Assembly (NCBI RefSeq): GCF_000327385.1
Contig: NW_008707370.1
Span: 594,092-658,091, forward strand
Reading direction: 5' to 3'
DNA: 64,000 nucleotides
Source: Lottia gigantea
Lineage: Eukaryota > Mollusca > Gastropoda > Lottiidae
Shown here: one piece after another, positions 56,681 through 64,000 of the stretch
Numbering within the stretch: the first letter of the stretch is position 1
Layout of the letters: the number at the start of each line of letters is the position of its first letter
Program-made: the position numbers and the translations under genes
The notes under the pieces: model-generated
Told to the model about the DNA's origin: nothing
The model's database searches: none
Seen by the model: the letters and a program-made list of their open reading frames with translations, nothing else

Positions 56681-57692
56681 TGTTTGATTTATCTATAACT
56701 TGTGCTTTTAAAATGCCATTGAAGGATTAAATATATCTTTACCTTGTTTTATTTACACATTATCAACGATATAAAGTTCTTAAGTATCTAATACGAATTT
56801 TATGCATTACTTTTACAATTTTTGACGTTCCTTTTTAAGTGCTGCAGGCTCTTGATTTTTCTATCGTAACTTGCTTGTATCCGTGTCTTCTTGTTTTGTG
56901 TTTTCATAATAATCGAAGTTTCTAATTTTGTAACCCGTAAAATTAAAAAAATGTTAACGAGGTTAAGCAAAAATACCAGTGAGCAAATAAAAACGTAGTA
57001 ACAATCTAATACCGTCTGTGCAAGAAATGCTGCAGATTAGACGATAATCCTTTTTAATCCAAGGGGATTTAGCTAATAGTGTCTAAGTACAGTATATTTG
57101 TATTGCTTTACTGGGCACAAGATCAATCATGAGACTAAGCTGTCGGCGATGTCTAAAATCGCCCCTTTCTTCAGCCCTTTCAATCTGTTATCACAACATC
57201 TAGGTCTTTAACCACCAGGCTATCCTTAACAAAACATTCACACATCACAATTCAATGATACATTCATCTCATTTCGGCACCTATAGCTTCTAGTTATTTC
57301 GGTCAAAGAGCCACAAGGATTTGAAGATTATCAAATTGGGTATATAAAGATCGTGATTCTACCTACAGAAGCAAATGTGAACTTGTCATCTATCTACCCA
57401 CCTACCTACCTACAGATTCATAACATAGGAAGATCAGATCTGTGAGACACATTAGCAATATCAAGTAAGCTGGAACATATATGGAAGCAATCCGATAAAA
57501 ACAAAGAATCAGCAGTATCGGATATCTTTTATGAGCAAAATCGAACTAAGTTGAAACTTTTATCCAAGCTCATTCGTCAACAGCACAATTCTCAAAAATA
57601 TTTTTAGAAAAGTCGAAGGCATTGTCTTTCAAAACCAAACAACCAATTTAGCAATATTGCTCTTTCGTGCTAAATAAAATTATAAATTAACA

Positions 57693-58494
57693 ATGGATTA
57701 CCTTGCTTCAGCAAATTTTCTTGGTTTGATAACGGGATCAAGGTACTTGGCAATGGAAGCAAGATACGAGCAGACCAAGATAGAGGCAGAGTTTGAGCAG
57801 ATCATGGCAGAGGTAGAGCTCGAGAGGACTTTACAGGATGTTGAGTACGAGAGGATTATTATGGAAGCGGAAATGGAAGTTTTGTTGATGGAGTTGCGAA
57901 TGGAGAGGATGATAGTTGAATCTGAGTTGGAAATGCTGGCCATTGAAGAAGAAATTGAAGAGGGAACTGGTCTAAGTGATGCTGATATCAGGAAAAGTTG
58001 TAGTCTTCACTCCGCCTATTTAGTGGTGAGTAGATAGACTTTTAAACTGTTTGTTTGGTGAGGCAGGCTGACTTTCACCATACGGTTAACAATAGGCTAT
58101 ACTTATGATAAGCAGATAACTTGATAGTGCTATTTGACAAACCGGATCTGGAAGAATCCTAAATACATGTTAGACATATTTTTCTACAATTAGGTGTTTA
58201 TTTTGCTCAATTCCGCATGTAGTGTTGTAACACATCCCAAAAACATAACAGAACTTGACAAGTTTACGTAAACCGTTTAAATAGTTTTGGCGTTAAATAA
58301 TTAACGGCAGAATTTTTTAGTTGAAACTGTCAGATAAGTTCTTGTGTATCGTTTTCAAAGATTTGAAGATAATTTAGACCTTTTAATGCCCCTTTAAGCT
58401 TGACACCAACTCCGAATGTTTTACCAATTTGTTATTAGATATGTCGTATCATCCTTTTCAGGTTGATATGGTTGAAGATTATCGTACTCAATGA
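57693..58494 (+). CDS. Small acidic coiled-coil protein, two exons
   Basis: Exon 1 is 57693-58025 (ATG after TTAACA, 111 codons), ending at GTG|GTGAGT. Exon 2 is 58462-58494 after acceptor CCTTTTCAG; it adds VDMVEDYRTQ and TGA in frame, giving 121 residues. Residues about 20-90 are a nearly continuous helix rich in Glu, Met, Leu and Arg (e.g. AEVELERTLQDVEYERIIME), with hydrophobic residues every 3 to 4 positions as in a coiled coil. No signal peptide or enzyme motif is visible. The 436 bp intron and in-frame stop just past a good acceptor support the model. Function and family are not recognised. The alternative is that exon 1 belongs to a longer gene with other downstream exons, or reads 3 codons past the donor to a stop at 58035. 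Confidence 0.55.
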
Positions 58495-61400
58495 TCAAAA
58501 GTTTACATAAAAGTGTTCTATCTTACTTATTTTTCAACATCATTGGTTTCTAAGTGCTAAAGACAGTTTTGTTTAGTGTTATGTATAGGGGCAATATATA
58601 AATCAAATATTTAGATGCATGTATAGCCTAGATTACTAAAGCTTGCTGCTTATTTCAGTGCATTGTTTAATACCTGGTTTTGCTACAAACCTAATTATGC
58701 ATCGTTAAATTGTACTGTGTTTAGAGTGCTTTAAAACTGCAGGGTACGGGATCGGAATTATCTCTTTTGAATCCCTGCAGCGTACACCGTGTGTCTTCCA
58801 TTAGACCCTTTATACTTCGATATATACATTTGAAATATATCCTTATTGATTTTATTTCAAAAAATGCACCATAACTTTACAACATATGACCATCCCTAGC
58901 TAACCCTAAAAAAAGTCATTCAATAGCATTCCTGACAATAGAAATGGCGCAGAGACGGAGAAACCATCTATTTCCCATGCACAGCACGAATGGAGCTCTC
59001 CAATTGGCTGCTTACAACGGTACGGAAAGGATGGAAACAAAGAAAATACACACCGTAACAGTGCAAATAGACCCACTAGAACAAGACTTCCGATCTTATT
59101 ATTAATGGATGGTTTTGGTGAATGATAACATTTCATTTTGTATCTGGTAGAATAATCAGAACTCAAAATGTGTTATGTATTTACTTACGTGTTTGATATA
59201 AATATTGGAAATAGCTATTTGTAGTTTATTGCGATGTTAAAGAATGAGTAAGTGCCAAAGTTTCCTACTTTAAATCATCTCAAACATTGTTTTACATTCT
59301 GTGAAGGAAAAACAAATATCAATACTAGTCAACAGGCCGTTATTTGTGATTTATCCGATATTTTATTGCAATTGTTTTAGCTTGATAAATTGTGTTAGAT
59401 TAAAATGTATCTTATAACCATTCTGTGTATTTATTTTTACATTCCATCATTTGATTAACAGTATGTAAACTTGGATGGGCCCTTCTATCGGTCTTCCTTT
59501 TTAATTTCGCGGATTTAACTAGTAATTCCACTTTCAATAAACGGACATAATACTTTTTCCAAGTAATAATAGATTATATAGAGGTGTCCCCTACTCATCT
59601 AGTTTAGCGACAGTACTTTGATCAGAGTTGCTCATTAGAAATACCTATTTATGTGAATTTGGTCACTAGTGCGCATATAGAACGCATTGAATGCTACTTG
59701 CTATCCAATGATTAATTTTTATCTCAATTTCGTCAAAACCCCCCGCAGAACATTCGGAAACACAAATAGTTTACCCATAATGAGACATAATCGTAGATCT
59801 TCGCATGGATAGGTTAAGAAACAAAGAAACGCATGATAAGATGTTTGAACGCTGAACCTACATATACTATGTCGTCGGTGGTTACCGCAATATAGTCGAG
59901 GGGTAGGATAAACTTACGTACTTTGGCACAAGGGCAAAGTAGAATAACCGGCAATGTCTTGATGAACTCATTAATGGTTCAGCTTTGTATAGATACCCAA
60001 CTTTAAACAAATTTTTTCTTTAATGGTGGTGAGAATTCTCAAAAACTAGCGACCCAAAGGTGGGTCGGAGCAACTGACATAAAAGGAGGCAGTTTATCGA
60101 TGTCCTCAAATGTACCGATATCCCATCCATACATCACGTAGGTCTGGATTTGTCGGGCTACCGCATGGGGAGCACATACAGCTACTTTGGCACACAGTGG
60201 GTATCTAAATATTGGAGAAAAACCAAGTTACTCAGTTATTTAACCACTCATATCTGTTTATCTTTTAGTTTCCTGAAAGTCAACTGCATATATTCTATCT
60301 TGCAGCAAGTAGCAGTGAAAGACGCACTCCTTAGTTATAAATGTGAAATACTGTAAAGTCATATTGACCATATCTTTTATTAAATACGTGTACTTTGAAA
60401 TAACATCATTCACATGATTGAGTGTTTAGCGCGTGACATGTGCTGCAGACGATAATGCAGATGCTTGAAACCGAGTCAATCATAAAATTCAAGCAATTTA
60501 CATTGGCACCACTAGTTATGCGTTAAGCCAACCTTATTAGATCTGCAAATTTTTCCCATGCAGAAACTTATTTCAAATATGACAAAATTTGGGTAAAAAT
60601 CTGAAACAAAAACAATGTCAAAAACAAAATCCTAAAGTGAACAAAACTTTAAGTCATATTAATGATGCATGATCATTTAAATTTTGCTGGTTAGGTTTAT
60701 CTTTCGACACATAGTTAGCAAAATCTGCGATGTACCATTTTTATCTGGAATTTGGAAGAGTTATGTCATTAAAACTATTCAGATCATGAAATTAATTAAG
60801 AACGCTAGGTACCATCTAACATAGTTATAGACGTTATGTAGTGATTTAATCAAGTATTTGACGAGCTTTACCCTGACCTAATTTCTTCCAAATTGGGTCA
60901 AAGCTTCTCATCTGAACGTTAATTGTCCATAAAAATCCGTTAAGTTGTCACTAATGTTCTGATTGGATTGCTTGATAATGTGATATTAACCCCAGAAATT
61001 ATGATTTTAACCAGAGACTTTCTCGTTATCCTCTAATTTAGTATATTTCCTCACATTATTTACTATCTGCTTTTGTCGAATGAAGATCGTAGGGGCTGAC
61101 TTGGAGATAGCGTCTAGTCTTTAGTAAGGCACCATGTGCTACAGGCTGTGCACATTAAGTAAGTTAATGCTGATGTTCTGACAAAATTTCCGCTGCCGAA
61201 GACACTCGGATCCAATCATGACAGGTACTGCCAGGTGTATTTACACATCTATGCTCTTCTGTATTTAGAAGAAGGTTATTTCAGGGAAGGTTGTATGCAA
61301 GTGTTCATAAACAACCTAGAAGTCATCCCGATACACAGACAAATGGCTATATATGATGTGAACATACAAAGCCTGTTTTCTACATTTATCATAATTTTAA

Positions 61401-63199
61401 AAGATAATAATTGTGTAATCATTTCGCATCTATTTGATGTCTATTATCCATCTTCAAGATTCAATATACATGTATATTCAGCATTAAATTTTCCTTATAA
61501 TTTCAAAGATCAAATTGGATACCAATTTTCTCCGTTGCCTTGGATGTCGTTCCATTATGGATTTTCCAAATTAGCATTATTAGTTATTCCCAAAGTGAAG
61601 ACGAGTTGCCACAATTAGGTGGTCCAGAAGGCTGAAGATAAAACGATACTGAAAAACCTGCAAATCGACATATTTATTTCAACTGAATAAGGTCTAGATT
61701 CACATTAGTTTGAATTCAGTATTGAAATTATCAAGCCCTCTGATTGGAGTCTTCACGTGCTACAGATTGTACACGTTAAAGGTCCTTCGACAGTTGAAAA
61801 TCAACCGAGAGTGGAGTTATATTATTTCTGCTCAGTTTTTTCATGCATTTTACCTGCCCTCCTATGACGCAGATACACAATACACAGAAAGATAGAAGAA
61901 AAAAAATGTAGTAAGGATAACAACCAAGGTTAGGATGAACTACTACAATCTGGACTTTTGTCAAACCTCTTGGCATTGTCTTTCCCAGATTAACCGACAA
62001 CGCCTAGTTCCCTTCATTTTTCCTCTATGGATCGAAGCTGTGGCCTATTTCTGACAAATATCATGTAATCAAATAATGATTAACGCACAGAAATTATTCA
62101 TAATAATTTGAAGTGATTTTCTTAAACGCAGCCATTCAAACTCGACGTAATTCAAATAATCATATAGCCCCAGGCCAATGCCACAAATTTGTTGTAATTG
62201 TTGAATTTGGCATTTAAAAAATGAAAATCGGATTTCCTTTGATAGCTGTCCGTCACTGTAGTGCAATTTATATAATGTAAATGATGATAAATAGATTTAA
62301 TTTTTAACTGCACAAAGTATATTTTCTTTTTAACTTGAAGGCATCTATTCTCAAGCCATGTAATAGCTTTGAAGTTCATAATAACGATTGCAATATGGAG
62401 CAATTCATCCCTTTTCTCACTCTTGTCCTCTGGCGATCGCTTTTGTCTGACGGGCTACGGCTACGCTTTAATCATGCTTCCTTCTATGCAGACCATCTGT
62501 GGAATATCTAATTACAGGAGAGTCTGAAAATCAAAATGCGGTTCACCAACTCACAAAATTACAACAAACACGGTATTAAATACACCCACACACACATTAC
62601 AGTGTAGGCAAGTGTTCAAATGATAGTCTACGGGTTTATATTTCCACTTTACTGTACATATCGTTTCTTCCCATTTCACCTACATACATACACGTTATGA
62701 CAGCAATTCCACTGATCTGAAGAATATATTGGCAGATGAAATACATTTATATTTGTAGCATCATTTTCAATTTGCTCAAGAAAGAAATAACGCCATGTTT
62801 TTTGTAGCACATTTCTTTATTATTCATACTGCCATACTTTCGATATTACAAATTATAGCAGAGGTTACTTTCTTCCATATGCAAAGTTGTCCTGTTATAT
62901 CAGTTCCAGTGTGTAGACTCAGTGACATGTTTAATCTTCCTGAGCCAGAAGGCAAACTTTAGTTTTGTTTCTTGCTAAAAACAATATAAAGGGACGTAAC
63001 TACAGGTAGCTTATTAGAAGCAACACAACGATGTGGCGTTGTTAAATAAACTACTGGTACTAGAGATTCGAGGCATAAAACAAAACCGGAATTTAGAACA
63101 AAATATTGGCAAAACATTTACAGCAGATAATGGAATTTTCACATAAGGAATTCAGCATCCTTGATAGATTTTATAGGAAAGTACACAGCAGACTGAGTC
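58495..63199. other. Anonymous DNA after the coiled-coil gene
   Basis: Open frames such as 61235-61618 (127 codons) are AT-rich and Ile/Tyr/Phe-rich as expected by chance. A CA-rich tract lies near 62580-62600. No poly(A) signal for the coiled-coil gene was certain. Confidence 0.5.
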
Positions 63200-63448
63200 T
63201 CAGTAAGGTTGGCTCGTTGGTGGCTTACAAGTAAATGTATTCCTCCTGCTAAAGCTGTTTATGAGAGATGACAAATTAACGCCCCTTTGGAGCAGAAGCT
63301 GATATCGCAGACTAGATAGTCCTTGGTGATCGTGGTAGGTGGTAGCTGGATCTGAATCAGTTGGATGGTTAAGTACTGTTGGTTTGGTAGATGAGAAATC
63401 TTCAGATCTGAACGGGTCGAATGATATGACAGTGAAATGAGGCTTCAA
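63200..63448 (-). CDS. Unrecognised coding-like segment, minus strand
   Basis: 82 codons with balanced composition: MKPHFTVISFDPFRSEDFSS, TKPTVLNHPTDSDPATTYHD, HQGLSSLRYQLLLQRGVNLS and INSFSRRNTFTCKPPTSQPY, stop. GC content is above the surroundings. It sits just left of the RING relic but on the other strand. Possibly an exon or a relic; no family recognised. Confidence 0.25.
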   Translation of the reverse strand: MKPHFTVISFDPFRSEDFSSTKPTVLNHPTDSDPATTYHDHQGLSSLRYQLLLQRGVNLSSLINSFSRRNTFTCKPPTSQPY

Positions 63449-63478
63449 AATTAATATTTTATATTACAGATTAATATT

Positions 63479-63640
63479 ATGTCGCGTTCAGTGGCGCCCC
63501 CGCCTGGCTAGTCTAGTGGATTCACTCCTAGTAGTGAATTATTTACCGAAGATGAAGACCCCTGTGCTATATGTCATGATGATTTGTCTCAACCTCAGAG
63601 TTCTAGAATGTAAACATAGCTTCTATGAGTAAAATATCCA
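63479..63640 (+). pseudogene. Broken RING-finger E3 ubiquitin ligase fragment
   Basis: One frame reads MSRSVAPPPG, a stop, then SSGFTPSSELFTEDEDPC and AICHDDLSQPQSS. The +1-shifted frame then gives LECKHSFYE before another stop at 63632. CxxC followed by CxHxF is the first half of a RING-H2 domain, and 'EDPCxICH...LxCxHxFH' is typical of the DZIP3/TTC3 group of E3 ligases. The second half (Cx2C after about 10 residues) was not found in the following 360 bp. One in-frame stop and one frameshift point to a decayed host-gene copy. An upstream acceptor-like TTATATTACAG precedes the ATG, so it could be a decayed exon rather than a retrocopy. Confidence 0.6.
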
Positions 63641-63756
63641 TTGTTATATCTTTGATATCTTAGAGTCAAGTGACTGTAGTAAAATATTCTCCTTTTTGAT
63701 TTGGCACTTTTGCTCTGCTGTTCTAGTTCGTATTTTCATAATGTATATAACAATAC

Positions 63757-63808
63757 GACTTTAAGAAAGTAATTTGAATAATCATGACTTTAAGAAAGTA
63801 ATTTAGCT
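63757..63808. repeat. 29 bp tandem duplication
   Basis: GACTTTAAGAAAGTAATTT occurs twice, 29 bp apart. Confidence 0.85.
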
Positions 63809-64000
63809 AATAGATTGGGACCATAGTAAAAACAATCAATTTTAAGAAGACAAAAAAGGACTGTAAAATCTAGAACGGCCTAACACTAGGCTAAACCAAA
63901 TCGTCCACTTTAACCCCTTTGGGACCACTAGGGTATAAATTGCTTCAGGCCCAGTTAAACCCCCGTGTTATTTTTTTCCGGACCATTGGTGTGAGAAGAT

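Noticed and set aside
57698-57943. 81-codon open frame antisense to the coiled-coil exon
   Set aside because: Ser/Ile-rich mirror of Glu/Met-rich codons; a shadow of the + strand gene.
61235-61618. 127-codon open frame
   Set aside because: AT-rich, no motif, no splice context, and typical of chance frames at this base composition.

Overview
The window is AT-rich animal DNA. One multi-exon neural-type gene with GT-AG introns lies in a background of decayed tandem repeats and transposon remnants. Codon use, introns of 0.3 to 5.3 kb, dispersed hairpin elements and a tRNA-derived SINE fit an invertebrate bilaterian, most likely a lophotrochozoan such as a mollusc. The species cannot be fixed from sequence alone.

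The one clear gene is a Cys-loop ligand-gated chloride-channel subunit of GABA-A type on the + strand, 34650-49104. Eight consecutive exons (101, 68, 224, 83, 138, 153, 200 and 318 bp) join in phase to 427 residues: most of the extracellular domain, the Cys-loop, M1-M4 and a stop. The first exon or exons, with signal peptide and start codon, were not found. The exon sizes mirror those of vertebrate GABA-A genes. The pore keeps the anion-channel Pro-Ala-Arg signature, but the agonist-site loop B, M2 and M3 carry unusual residues.

A second, smaller gene candidate at 57693-58494 has two exons and would encode an acidic, Glu/Met-rich coiled-coil protein of 121 residues. At the right edge (63479-63640) is a broken RING-finger E3 ligase copy. 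Several short coding-like islands (17428-17673, 19995-20237, 28368-28595, 32043-32259, 52326-52553, 53549-53736, 63200-63448) are reported at low confidence.

Layout: 1-270 is a ~60 bp satellite; 1440-2450 is a degraded minisatellite; 2.5-13 kb is mostly anonymous with a Ty3/Gypsy reverse-transcriptase fossil and a hairpin MITE; 13-31 kb holds a SINE, several tandem arrays, a foldback element with a hammerhead-like motif and coding relics; 31-50 kb is the channel gene and its repeat-filled introns; 50-57 kb is mostly anonymous, with a tandem pair of hammerhead-like units at 56.6 kb; 57-64 kb is the coiled-coil gene and the RING relic. No rRNA, intact tRNA or CRISPR was seen. Apart from the exons of the channel gene, no genes here visibly work together.
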